In this document: positions 1 through 8,882 of the stretch, one piece after another
Position numbering within the stretch: position 1 is the first letter of the stretch
How the letters are laid out: each line of letters starts with the position of its first letter
From: an uncultured Collinsella sp.
GTDB taxonomy: Bacteria > Actinomycetota > Coriobacteriia > Coriobacteriales > Coriobacteriaceae
Length of the DNA: 36,882 bases
Assembly (NCBI GenBank): GCA_902492185.1
Contig: CABUKY010000004.1
Span: 1 to 36,882 of the forward strand
Direction: 5' to 3'
The notes under the pieces: generated by a model
The model's input: the letters and a program-made list of their open reading frames with translations, nothing else
The model's database searches: none
Told to the model about the DNA's origin: nothing
Made by a program: the position numbers and the translations under genes

Positions 1-78
1 GTTGGGGCCAGGCCCGATTTTGCCTCTTGACAATGTCCTGCTCATATTAAAAGGAACGTCCCTAACTGCCGGTTGTGG

Positions 79-84
79 GACAAT
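79..84 (+). promoter_or_regulatory. Candidate -10 box (GACAAT) for the K+ channel gene
   Basis: GTGGGACAATA lies about 40 bases before the chosen ATG. The same string recurs before rsmJ, and TACAAT variants precede several other genes here. No good -35 is visible. Confidence 0.35.
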
Positions 85-124
85 ACCGAGCGAACGTGAT
101 TGGTTGTCCGTGGAAAGGGTCGCG

Positions 125-550
125 ATGAACAGGTTGAGGACGCTTGCCGATGTGCTGCGACAGGCTGGCTTTGCACGCATTACGGGCCTGTTTCTTATCT
201 TTTACCTGCTGTGCTCGACGGCTGTCTGGCTGTCCGAGCCTACGACCCTCACCTTTGGTGATGGTCTCTGGTTTAGCTTTGAGACGGTCTCGACGATCGG
301 CTTTGGCGATATCCCGGCAGAAACGCCGGTTGCCCGCGGCATTACCGTCATCCTAAGCGTCATCAGTATCTTCTATATCGCCATGCTTACGGGCGTGGCG
401 GTGAACTACTGCAATACGCTCATCAAGCTGCGCCAAAAGGACACCATGGCGCGCTTTATGGACGATCTTGAGCATTTGGAAGAGCTCGATCGTGACGAGC
501 TCGCCGATCTGTCGCGCCGCGTGCGCGAATATCGCCGCCGCCAACGCTAG
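125..550 (+). CDS. Two-helix potassium channel family protein
   Basis: A 141-residue membrane protein with two hydrophobic helices (about residues 19-36 and 72-94) around a pore loop. The pore loop carries the K+ selectivity signature TIGFGD at residues 57-62. This is the minimal two-helix Kir/KcsA-like channel plan, and the family forms tetrameric K+ pores in the cytoplasmic membrane. The charged C-terminal tail (about 100-141) looks like a short amphipathic helix, and there is no RCK/TrkA nucleotide-binding domain. The frame is open to the left edge, but I chose the ATG because GAAAGGG lies just before it and a GACAAT -10-like box sits about 40 bases upstream. The family call is firm; ion specificity is inferred from the filter. 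Confidence 0.85.
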   Translation: MNRLRTLADVLRQAGFARITGLFLIFYLLCSTAVWLSEPTTLTFGDGLWFSFETVSTIGFGDIPAETPVARGITVILSVISIFYIAMLTGVAVNYCNTLIKLRQKDTMARFMDDLEHLEELDRDELADLSRRVREYRRRQR

Positions 551-586
551 AACGGGCGCCGCGCGTCACGATTGGGGGGACTGAAT

Positions 587-1120
587 ATGAATATCACCGT
601 GTATCTGGGTGCCAGCGTTGGTAACGACCCAGCGTTTCTGCCCGCGCTGCAGGAGCTGGGCAACTGGATTGGCTCCAACGGACACGCGCTGGTATACGGC
701 GGGTCCAAGTCGGGCCTGATGGGTGCGCTCGCCGATAGCGTGCTCGAGGCAGGTGGACATGTGACGGGTGTTGAGCCGAGCTTTTTTATCGAGGCCGAGT
801 TTCAGCATGACGGTATCGACGACCTTATCGTGACGAGCGATATGGCCGAGCGCAAGGCCAAGATGATTGAGCTCGGCGATGCGTTCATCGCCTTTCCCGG
901 TGGGACGGGCACGCTCGAGGAGATTGCCGAGGTCATGTCCGCGGTGTCGTTGGGGCATCTCGATGCGCCGTGCATTTTGTACAACCTGAACGGTTACTAC
1001 AACGACCTCAAGGCGCTGCTCGGGCACATGATTGATAAGGGGCTTTCGAGCCTGAAGCGCCAGCACGGCATCTACTTTGCCGACGATTTGCGCGAGATTG
1101 CCTCGATTATCAACGGATAA
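587..1120 (+). CDS. LOG / TIGR00730-type Rossmann-fold protein
   Basis: A 177-residue protein with the LOG-family hallmarks: MAERK (86-90) and PGGTGTLEE (104-112), which form the nucleotide and catalytic site. LOG enzymes hydrolyse cytokinin riboside 5'-monophosphate or similar nucleotides to base plus ribose 5-phosphate, while many bacterial members have no defined physiological substrate. An in-frame TTG 15 bases upstream is possible, but the ATG is preferred because the GGGGGGA tract (574-580) is correctly spaced. It starts 36 bases after the channel gene in the same direction and may share its transcript. The family is certain; the substrate is not. Confidence 0.9.
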   Translation: MNITVYLGASVGNDPAFLPALQELGNWIGSNGHALVYGGSKSGLMGALADSVLEAGGHVTGVEPSFFIEAEFQHDGIDDLIVTSDMAERKAKMIELGDAFIAFPGGTGTLEEIAEVMSAVSLGHLDAPCILYNLNGYYNDLKALLGHMIDKGLSSLKRQHGIYFADDLREIASIING

Positions 1121-1200
1121 GCCTTGAGCCTGCCCCACTATGGCTCCCAATGGTGCCGTTTGCGGCGCAGACGGCTGGCTTGTCTGAGCCACACTCGCTC

Positions 1201-1206
1201 TACAAT
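1201..1206 (+). promoter_or_regulatory. Candidate -10 box (TACAAT) for the ClC gene
   Basis: TACAAT lies 40 bases before the ATG at 1246. A TTGTCT at 1180-1185 could be the -35, though the 15-base spacer is short. The same CTACAATA string recurs before prfC. Confidence 0.4.
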
Positions 1207-1245
1207 AAAACGTATCTATGTCGACTTTGACCGCGGGAGGACCCG

Positions 1246-2550
1246 ATGGATAACCTTGCCAAACCCACAAACCGCGCGCTGTTTTTAGTTAGCGTTGCCG
1301 TGACCGGTGCGTTCGCAGGTGCCGCAGTCTGGCTGTTCTTCTTTGCGATGGAGCACGGCATCGACTATCTATGGACCGAGATTCCACACGCGCTGGGCGT
1401 CGCTTCGCCCGAGCTTGCCAGCGGCCCGTTTGGCTTTCTGCCATACCCGTTTTTTGTCTGCCTGCTGGGCGGCCTGCTGATCGGTCTGTACGAAAAGACG
1501 ACGGGCACCAAGACCGATGACCTCAACCAGGTGATGGCCAAGGTAAAGCAAGACGGTCGCTACCCGTACGACAATCTGGGCAAGCTGTCGATTGCGGCGC
1601 TGCTGCCGTTGCTGTTTGGCGGAAGTATTGGACCGGAAGCCGGTCTGACCGGCGTCATCGCGGGCCTGTGCAGCTGGGTCGGCGACCGCATGCGCCGCTT
1701 TGGTGCCGAGTTTAGGGAGCTTACGCTGCTGGGCACCCAGGCTGCTCTGACGGCGCTCTTTACCGCGCCCGTGTTTGGCTTTGTGGCGCCGCTTGCCGGA
1801 AGTACTGACGGCCAGGGCGAAGACGCCGACGATGAGTCCGCGTCCGACGAGATCACGATCAAGCTGCCCAAGGCGCAAAAGACGGTGGTCTACGGCATTG
1901 CGATTGCCGGTGGTCTGGGCACCTACCTGCTGCTCGGCCAGCTCATGGGCGGCGGCATGGGCATGCCGAGGTTCGAGGCTGCCGTGGTGGGCAACCTGGA
2001 ACTTGTCTGGCTCATCCCTCTGTCGCTGATCGGAACAATCTGCGGATGGCTGTACTTTGTCTCTGAACATGCGAGCGAGGCACTGTCTCATGCAATAGGG
2101 GAGCGTCCTGTCGTCAAGGCCATGCTAGCCGGTCTGGCGCTCGCCATCTGCGGCACGGTCCTGCCCTACACCATGTTTGCCGGCGAGACCCAGGCCGACG
2201 TGCTCATGGAAACCTACCTGACCATTCCCGCTGGCGTGCTTATCGCGACCGGTCTTGTTAAGGCCATGCTGACGCCCGCCCTCATCAACCTTGGTTGGCG
2301 CGGCGGCCACTTCTTCCCGGTTATCTTCTCGGGTGTGAGCCTGGGCTACGGCCTTGCCATCCTCACCGGCGCCGATCCGGTCTTTTGCGTCGCTGTCTGC
2401 ACGGCATCGACGATGGGTGCGGTCATGCGCCAGCCGGTCATGGTCGTGGGCCTGCTGCTCATGTGCTTCCCACTCAAGGGTATCGTCTGCATGATCATCG
2501 CGGCTGTCATCGCCGCCGGTATCCCGCTACCCAAGCCGCTGCGCAAGTAG
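1246..2550 (+). CDS. ClC-family chloride channel / H+-Cl- antiporter
   Basis: A 434-residue multi-spanning membrane protein. The signature GSIGPEAGL (around residues 127-135) is the ClC GxxGPE ion-selectivity motif, and its glutamate is the usual gating or proton-coupling residue. Hydrophobic helices run from residue 10 to the C-terminus, interrupted by an acidic hydrophilic loop (about 187-210). There is no C-terminal CBS pair. ClC proteins move chloride, sometimes other anions, across the cytoplasmic membrane and help in acid resistance or anion balance. The start is set by GGGAGG at 1235-1240. No fluoride riboswitch could be seen upstream, so I do not call it a fluoride exporter. Confidence 0.9.
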   Translation: MDNLAKPTNRALFLVSVAVTGAFAGAAVWLFFFAMEHGIDYLWTEIPHALGVASPELASGPFGFLPYPFFVCLLGGLLIGLYEKTTGTKTDDLNQVMAKVKQDGRYPYDNLGKLSIAALLPLLFGGSIGPEAGLTGVIAGLCSWVGDRMRRFGAEFRELTLLGTQAALTALFTAPVFGFVAPLAGSTDGQGEDADDESASDEITIKLPKAQKTVVYGIAIAGGLGTYLLLGQLMGGGMGMPRFEAAVVGNLELVWLIPLSLIGTICGWLYFVSEHASEALSHAIGERPVVKAMLAGLALAICGTVLPYTMFAGETQADVLMETYLTIPAGVLIATGLVKAMLTPALINLGWRGGHFFPVIFSGVSLGYGLAILTGADPVFCVAVCTASTMGAVMRQPVMVVGLLLMCFPLKGIVCMIIAAVIAAGIPLPKPLRK

Positions 2551-2640
2551 TACGGTGGCGCACGCCAGGGACATGCCGTTTGCCACGGATTTGCGGGGAG
2601 GGGCGGCGATCGCGCCCTTCGTGGATTGAGACTCGCGTGG

Positions 2641-3339
2641 CTACAGATCGCGTGCTCGATAGACCTTGGTGCTGACGGTGCAGCTGATTGCACATAGCGC
2701 GAGGGCCAGCACGGCAATTCCTGCGCACAGACAGCCCAGAACGGCAGGATCGGGATTCGCTCCGGCAATCGACATGAGCCAGTTGCTAATGGGGTTGGAA
2801 GAGCTCAGCATTGCCATGGTACCGCAGCCCATCAGGGCAAACAGGCCGACGGAAAGGCGCAGCGCCTCCATGTGTCCAAATCGAAAGAACAGCGGCTGTG
2901 CTAAAAACACCATCATGAGGGAGATGAGCATCGATGCGGCGGAGGCTATTGTGATCTCAAAGACGGTCTGTCCCGTCGAGGGAATGCCCGTGTGATCGAA
3001 GAACGGAAGGGCGATGATGTTCAAAAGCACGGCGGCGCATGCCATGACGGCCGAGAAAGCAATAATGCACAGGTAGCGTGCGCAGATGATGTCTTTGCGC
3101 GAGAACGGCAGCGTTGCTCGATAGCGCTCCCAACCGTTTTGGTTATCGTAGCCAGCCAGTGAGTTCATGATTATGATGGGTGACATGGCGCTGACCGCGC
3201 AGGCGCCGGCGCTCATACCGGAATCGCCGTCCGATGCGTTGGCAAGGGTTAGCACGACGAAGATGAACAGGCCGACGCCCGCAATGCTCGGGATGAGCGT
3301 GCGAGCGATGGCGAGCTCGGACATAAAGGCGCGTTTCAT
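2641..3339 (-). CDS. ABC-2-type exporter permease
   Basis: A 232-residue membrane protein with about six hydrophobic segments, resembling ABC-2 permeases of the ytr/bcr type that work with a single separate ATPase. The conserved-looking loop NGWERYRATLPFSRKDI after the second helix is typical of this permease group. Its ATG overlaps the stop of the ATPase gene as ATGA (3336-3339), so the two are almost certainly translationally coupled. It is the last gene of the gntR-ATPase-permease operon. The substrate cannot be told from sequence; related operons often answer cell-wall antibiotics or peptides. Confidence 0.85.
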   Translation of the reverse strand: MKRAFMSELAIARTLIPSIAGVGLFIFVVLTLANASDGDSGMSAGACAVSAMSPIIIMNSLAGYDNQNGWERYRATLPFSRKDIICARYLCIIAFSAVMACAAVLLNIIALPFFDHTGIPSTGQTVFEITIASAASMLISLMMVFLAQPLFFRFGHMEALRLSVGLFALMGCGTMAMLSSSNPISNWLMSIAGANPDPAVLGCLCAGIAVLALALCAISCTVSTKVYRARDL

Positions 3340-4217
3340 TTCGAAGCCCCTTTCAGCGTGAGGCGAAGATAGTCGTCAATGGTTGCCCGATCGCAGGGAA
3401 TCTCGGGAAAGGCCTCGAGCGTTTCGCGACGGTTGGGCACGAGCACGTCCACGCTGTAGGCGTGGCGGGTGGCATGGGCACCTTTGACGCAAGCCATAAG
3501 CTCGGCGGCCTGCGCTTGGGTGCAGTGGGCGATCCCGGCTCGGTCGGTAATGTCCTCGCGCGGCAGGTCAAACACAATCGAGCCGTTATCGATGCAGATG
3601 ACGCGGTCGGCGGTGCGATCGAGGTCGGACGTAATGTGGCTCGAGAGCAGCACGCTGTGCTGGCCGTCGGCGACAAAAGCAAGCAGCTCATCAAGCAGTT
3701 CCTCGCGTGCCATGGGATCGAGGCCCGCGGTGGCTTCGTCCAAAACGAGCAGCTTGGCATTGTGGCTGAGCGCACAGGCAAGCTGCAGTTTCATGCCCAT
3801 GCCGCGGGAGAGGTCCTTGACCTTTGTCTTGGGATCCAAGTCAAATCGGTCGATGAGGCTGGCGAAGGTGTCGTGGCTCCAAGTGGGGTATGCCGGGCTT
3901 ACGAGTGCCTCGACTTCGGTTACCTTGAGTGTGGAAGGGAAGGGGCATGTGTCCAGCACGAGGCCGACACGAGTGCGCAAGCAGCGCTGCGCTTCATCGG
4001 GCGCGTCGGCGCCACAGTGCTGCCCAAACAGGTGCACCTCGCCGGCATCGAGCTTTATAAGCCCGAGCGCGGCTCGAATCGTCGTGGTTTTGCCGGCACC
4101 GTTGGCACCAACAAAGCCGACAATCTGGCCGGGTTCCACGGCAAGCGTGACGTCGCGCAGCGAAAAGCGGTCGCTTACAGTGCGTGAGATGCCTTTGAGT
4201 TCTAGCAAGTTTTGCAT
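3336..4217 (-). CDS. ABC transporter ATP-binding protein
   Basis: A 293-residue ATPase with Walker A GANGAGKT (37-44), signature LSRGM (136-140) and Walker B LLVLDEA (156-162), followed by an H-loop serine-serine-histidine. The C-terminal 80 residues are an extension typical of drug/peptide exporter ATPases of the CcmA type. The frame is open well upstream, but the ATG here is preferred: GAAAGG precedes it on the coding strand and the protein begins at the normal ABC N-terminus. It lies 23 bases after gntR and overlaps the permease, so it powers that permease. Confidence 0.93.
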   Translation of the reverse strand: MQNLLELKGISRTVSDRFSLRDVTLAVEPGQIVGFVGANGAGKTTTIRAALGLIKLDAGEVHLFGQHCGADAPDEAQRCLRTRVGLVLDTCPFPSTLKVTEVEALVSPAYPTWSHDTFASLIDRFDLDPKTKVKDLSRGMGMKLQLACALSHNAKLLVLDEATAGLDPMAREELLDELLAFVADGQHSVLLSSHITSDLDRTADRVICIDNGSIVFDLPREDITDRAGIAHCTQAQAAELMACVKGAHATRHAYSVDVLVPNRRETLEAFPEIPCDRATIDDYLRLTLKGASK

Positions 4218-4240
4218 GGTATAGCCTTTCTTGCAGATGG

Positions 4241-4621
4241 CTACTGCATGGTTTCGGGGGCTACCAGGTCGAGCATCTCGTGCAGTTTGTCGCGCGTGAC
4301 GCCCAGGGTTTCGGCTTGGCTCGCCGCTTTCGCAAGCAACTCTTCGATATGGCAGAGCTGACTTTCGCGCAAGAGTTCTTGGTTGCCCTCGGCGACAAAA
4401 CAGCCTTTGCCCTGCACGGTGCAGATAAACCCAAGCTGCTCCAGGTCGGCGTAGGCGCGCTTGGTGGTGATGACGCTCACGCCAAGATCGCTCGCGAGTG
4501 CACGGATGCTGGGGAGTTTGGCTCCCGCAGCGAGCGTGCCCGATAAGATCTGAGCTTTGACTTGCGAGGTTATCTGCTCGTAGATGGGCTTGTCGCTCGA
4601 ATTGGATAGGATGATGTCCAC
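4241..4621 (-). CDS. GntR-family regulator, YtrA subfamily
   Basis: A 126-residue protein with an N-terminal GntR winged helix (PIYEQITSQVKAQILSG to GFICTVQGKGCFV, about residues 12-76) and only a short helical tail. This is the architecture of YtrA repressors, which control adjacent ABC exporters. The start is GTG, preceded by AAGGAG (complement of 4627-4632) at good spacing. It heads the operon with the ATPase and permease. A 9-bp perfect inverted repeat directly upstream fits an autoregulatory operator. The ligand is unknown. Confidence 0.9.
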   Translation of the reverse strand: MDIILSNSSDKPIYEQITSQVKAQILSGTLAAGAKLPSIRALASDLGVSVITTKRAYADLEQLGFICTVQGKGCFVAEGNQELLRESQLCHIEELLAKAASQAETLGVTRDKLHEMLDLVAPETMQ

Positions 4622-4648
4622 AGCGGCTCCTTAGCTGTTGAGCTACAC

Positions 4649-4682
4649 GTGTATATAACCGGTAAGCACAGTATATATACAC
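4649..4682. promoter_or_regulatory. Inverted-repeat operator candidate of the GntR/YtrA regulator
   Basis: GTGTATATA (4649-4657) and its exact complement TATATACAC (4674-4682) are separated by 16 bases, 28 bases upstream of the gntR start. The arms contain TATATA, which could serve as the -10 of the leftward promoter, so binding here would block transcription. Long-spaced A+T-rich dyads are known operators of YtrA-type repressors; assignment to this regulator is inferred from position. Confidence 0.6.
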
Positions 4683-4783
4683 TATGCACAGTTATGCAAG
4701 AGGTAAATACGGATTGGGCCGGCTACCCAAGCCCCAACTGATGAATTTGTCCTGATAGGCGCTCTAAATCGGGATTTCGCGGC

Positions 4784-4789
4784 TACAAT
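4784..4789 (+). promoter_or_regulatory. Candidate -10 box (TACAAT) for prfC
   Basis: GGCTACAATAGGG lies 48 bases before the chosen prfC start. It matches the TACAAT boxes before other genes in the window. The -35 region is not convincing. Confidence 0.4.
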
Positions 4790-4836
4790 AGGGCGGTTAC
4801 ATCGACGTAATGCACTCAATGCAAGAAAGGATCCGC

Positions 4837-6450
<1,614 letters not shown>

Positions 6451-6456
6451 CGCATC

Positions 6457-6490
6457 GGCGCGGTGGTCCTGCGGGGCTGCCGCGCCATTT
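6457..6490 (+). terminator. Weak terminator-like hairpin after prfC
   Basis: GGCGCGG (6457-6463) pairs with CCGCGCC (6480-6486) around a 16-base loop, followed only by ATTT. It is placed right for prfC, but the T tract is poor. Confidence 0.35.
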
Positions 6491-6492
6491 GC

Positions 6493-6521
6493 TTGCCTGA
6501 TGCCGTGTGAGCGGCTATCAT
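6493..6521 (+). promoter_or_regulatory. Promoter candidate for the VUT-family transporter
   Basis: TTGCCT (6493-6498) and TATCAT (6516-6521) are separated by exactly 17 bases. A transcript from here would have a leader of about 80 bases that contains the pseudoknot-like element at 6551-6600. Confidence 0.5.
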
Positions 6522-6550
6522 ACCCACCGTCGTCTCAAGACCGGGGCGTC

Positions 6551-6600
6551 CGAGCAGTTCGGGTCCGATATCCTGCTCGTTAAACCTAAAACCAAAGGAG
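6551..6600 (+). promoter_or_regulatory. Possible preQ1-like H-type pseudoknot leader
   Basis: CGAGCAG (6551-6557) pairs perfectly with CTGCTCG (6573-6579) around a 15-base loop. The loop has GGGT (6561-6564), which could pair with ACCT (6584-6587) or in part with ACC (6591-6593) in the A-rich tail, next to the AAAGGAG ribosome binding site. That is the layout of a class I preQ1 riboswitch, and the downstream gene belongs to a family often controlled by preQ1. The primary sequence does not clearly match the known consensus, so this is a hypothesis. Confidence 0.3.
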
Positions 6601-6606
6601 TACATA

Positions 6607-7329
6607 ATGATCAAGAAGGTCATGGAGGACTATAAGGTCCTGTTGCGGAGCATTCCCGCGGCAACGGTTTCGCTGTTTTTCGTGAGCGTCATCATGATGA
6701 ACCTGCTGGCCAACAAAGAGCTCATCAGCCTGCCGTATCTGGCACTCGATTGCGGCTTTGTGGTGAGCTGGGTTTCGTTTTTGTGCCAGGACATGATCTG
6801 CAAGCGCTTTGGCGCCAAGGCATCCATCAAAATCTCTATCCTCGCGCTGCTGGTCAACCTGGCCGTGAGCCTGTGCTTTTGGGCATGCTCGCTCACGCCC
6901 GGTATGTGGGGCGCCTACTACGACACGGGCATGATCGAGGTTAACGCTGCCCTTAACGCCACCATCGGTGGCACCTGGTACGTGGTACTGGGCTCTTCGC
7001 TGGCAATGCTCGTCTCTGCCGTGGTTAACTCCACGCTCAACCAGTCGCTCGGCCGCATGCTCAAAAAGAATAATTTTGCGAGCTTTGCCTTTCGCTCCTA
7101 TGTGTCCACGGGCATTGGCCAGTTTATCGACAACTTGGTCTTTGCCATTGTGGTGAGCCACACGTTCTTTGGTTGGACCTGGGTGCAGGTCCTTATGTGC
7201 TCGCTGACCGGTGCTGTTGCCGAGCTGCTGTGCGAGGTCTTCTTGAGCCCCGTGGGCTACAAGGTCGTGCGCGGCTGGGAGCGCGAGAATGTGGGCTCCG
7301 AGTACCTCGAGCGCCACGCAACCGCCTAA
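6607..7329 (+). CDS. VUT-family (YhhQ-like) queuosine-precursor-type transporter
   Basis: A 240-residue integral membrane protein with about six helices. The segment MMNLLANKELISLP near the N-terminus and the following DCGFVVSWVSFLCQDMICKRFG match the conserved core of the Vut_1/YhhQ family (ANK, then a D...I.K.FG stretch). YhhQ imports the 7-deazaguanine precursors preQ0 or preQ1 used to make queuosine in tRNA. The start has AAAGGAG (6595-6600 region) at ideal spacing. An SDR gene follows after 9 bases and is probably on the same transcript. The family is fairly sure; substrate specificity is by homology. Confidence 0.78.
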   Translation: MIKKVMEDYKVLLRSIPAATVSLFFVSVIMMNLLANKELISLPYLALDCGFVVSWVSFLCQDMICKRFGAKASIKISILALLVNLAVSLCFWACSLTPGMWGAYYDTGMIEVNAALNATIGGTWYVVLGSSLAMLVSAVVNSTLNQSLGRMLKKNNFASFAFRSYVSTGIGQFIDNLVFAIVVSHTFFGWTWVQVLMCSLTGAVAELLCEVFLSPVGYKVVRGWERENVGSEYLERHATA

Positions 7330-7338
7330 GGAGCAAGT

Positions 7339-8019
7339 ATGCGGGTTTTGATCACGGGCACTTCGGGCGGTATCGGAGCCGCGTGCGTGCAGCGCTTTTT
7401 GGATGAGGGCCACGAGGTCGTGGGCTTTGATCTGCTGTCGCCGGCGATCGAACACGAGCGCTACCGCCATCTGATCGTTGATGTCCGCGAGCCGGACTCG
7501 TTTCCAAGCGACCTTGAGCCTCAGGTAATCGTGAACGTTGCCGGTACGCAGGATTCGGCCGACGACATCGCCGCCAACCTGTGTGGCACCATCAACGTGA
7601 CCGAGCGCTACGCCTTTGTGGGGGAGGGGCTCGCCGCCAAGCCTGCGCCGGCTATCAAATCCGTGGTCAATGTGGGGTCGGCGAGCGGACATACGGGATC
7701 GGAGTTTCCCGCCTATGCCGCCAGCAAGGGCGGTGTTATCGCCTACACCAAGAACCTTGCAAACCGCCTGGCACCGCAGGCCATCGCCAACAGTGTGGAC
7801 CCGGGCGGCGTTATAACGCCGCTCAACCGTTGCGTGATGGAAGACGAACACCTGTGGAACCAGATTATGGAGCTCACGCCGCTTAAACGCTGGGCCACCG
7901 CCCAAGAGATCGCCGAGTGGATCTACTTTGTGGGCGTGACCAACCGGTTTATGACCGGGCAGAGCCTGTTGATCGATGGCGGCGAGGCCGGCCGCACGCA
8001 ATTTATTTGGCCCGAATAG
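7339..8019 (+). CDS. Short-chain dehydrogenase/reductase (SDR)
   Basis: A 226-residue Rossmann enzyme with the NAD(P)-binding TGTSGGIG (6-13), NVAG (66-69), Ser114 in VGSASG and the catalytic YAASK (Tyr126, Lys130), then the usual PG...TP and DGG C-terminal signatures. SDRs oxidise or reduce carbonyl/alcohol groups with NAD(P)(H). It begins 9 bases after the transporter gene with an AGGAG just before the ATG and is followed by a strong terminator, so the two form an operon. Nothing in the sequence gives the substrate. An acidic residue after the second strand (Asp31 region) suggests NAD(H) preference, which is an inference. Confidence 0.88.
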   Translation: MRVLITGTSGGIGAACVQRFLDEGHEVVGFDLLSPAIEHERYRHLIVDVREPDSFPSDLEPQVIVNVAGTQDSADDIAANLCGTINVTERYAFVGEGLAAKPAPAIKSVVNVGSASGHTGSEFPAYAASKGGVIAYTKNLANRLAPQAIANSVDPGGVITPLNRCVMEDEHLWNQIMELTPLKRWATAQEIAEWIYFVGVTNRFMTGQSLLIDGGEAGRTQFIWPE

Positions 8020-8020
8020 G

Positions 8021-8056
8021 AAACGCGCCCGATGGAAAGCCGTCGGGCGCGTTTTT
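8021..8056 (+). terminator. Strong intrinsic terminator after the SDR gene
   Basis: AAACGCGCCCGA (8021-8032) pairs perfectly with TCGGGCGCGTTT (8043-8054) around a 10-base loop, followed by TT on the plus strand to make a five-T run. It lies between convergent genes, just past the SDR stop codon. Confidence 0.9.
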
Positions 8057-8069
8057 GATGTATCGATTT

Positions 8070-8795
8070 TTAGCCGAGGCAAGCCCAGTTGACGGGGGTC
8101 GAGCCGTGCTGTTCGAGTAGCCGATCAGCTGCCGAGAAGGGACGCGATCCCATAAAGGCGGGGAGTCCTGCCGTGGCACGGTTGGCCGAAAGCGGCGAGG
8201 GGTGCGTGGATGCCAGGCAGAACTTGCCGGTTGCCTTGCCCGCGCCGGTCGCGGCGAGCTTACCATCGACCATCTGCTGGGCAAAGCGGCCCCATGCCAA
8301 AAAGACGACCGGTTGGGGCAGCTGACAGCAGCGTTCGATAATGTAGTCGGTGAGCGTGCTCCAGCCCAGTTTGGCGTGCGAGTTCGCGGCATGCTCGCGC
8401 ACGGTGAGCGTAGTGTTGAGGAGCAGGACGCCCTGTTGTGCCCAGGGGGTTAGGTCTCCCGTGGCGGGAATGGGGCAGCCCAGATCGGCTTTGAGTTCCT
8501 TATAGATGTTGCGCAGACTCGGCGGCAACTTGGTTTGCGTCGCGGGGACCGAGAACGACAACCCCATGGCCTGGTTGGGTCCGTGATAAGGGTCTTGACC
8601 CAAGATGACAACTTTGACCTGGTCGGCCGGCGTGTAGGCGAGGGCATTGAGGATGTCGTCTTGTGCCGGGTAGATGGTTTGCTTGGCACGCAAAAGGGCG
8701 ATGCGCTCGAGCAGCTGGTTCGTAGTTTCACGTACCGGCCGCGGCGCATCGCTCAACCAAGTTGCTATGTTGCGGTCGCGGGTTGCGGTGTCCAT
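8070..8795 (-). CDS. ung: Uracil-DNA glycosylase
   Basis: A 241-residue family 1 UDG with the water-activating loop GQDPYHGP (66-73, catalytic Asp68), LLLNTTLTV (uracil-binding Asn) and the leucine-insertion loop HPSPLSA (198-204). It cuts uracil from DNA as the first step of base-excision repair. AAAGGAG precedes the ATG on the coding strand. The length and all motifs are normal. A TACAAT -10-like box lies about 40 bases upstream. Confidence 0.97.
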   Translation of the reverse strand: MDTATRDRNIATWLSDAPRPVRETTNQLLERIALLRAKQTIYPAQDDILNALAYTPADQVKVVILGQDPYHGPNQAMGLSFSVPATQTKLPPSLRNIYKELKADLGCPIPATGDLTPWAQQGVLLLNTTLTVREHAANSHAKLGWSTLTDYIIERCCQLPQPVVFLAWGRFAQQMVDGKLAATGAGKATGKFCLASTHPSPLSANRATAGLPAFMGSRPFSAADRLLEQHGSTPVNWACLG

Positions 8796-8830
8796 GGGGC
8801 TCCTTTATGGCAGATGCTCTGTTGACATCT

Positions 8831-8836
8831 ATTGTA
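8831..8836 (-). promoter_or_regulatory. Candidate -10 box (TACAAT) for ung
   Basis: ATTGTA on the plus strand reads TACAAT toward ung, 35-41 bases before its start. The neighbouring intergenic stretch to 8882 shows nothing else. Confidence 0.4.
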
Positions 8837-8882
8837 AAGGCGTCTGGAGATCTTTATGCCGCGGCTGCATAAGGAGTGGGGT

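Noticed and set aside
27..50. TTGACA promoter for the first gene
   Set aside because: The nearest -10-like word (TATTAA) is only 12 bases away, so it is not a usable pair.
1121..1245. Fluoride riboswitch before the ClC gene
   Set aside because: I looked for the conserved stem and pseudoknot words and could not find them.
6586..8082. 498-residue antisense open frame across the VUT and SDR genes
   Set aside because: It spans two well-supported genes and their intergenic ribosome site, with shadow-like composition.
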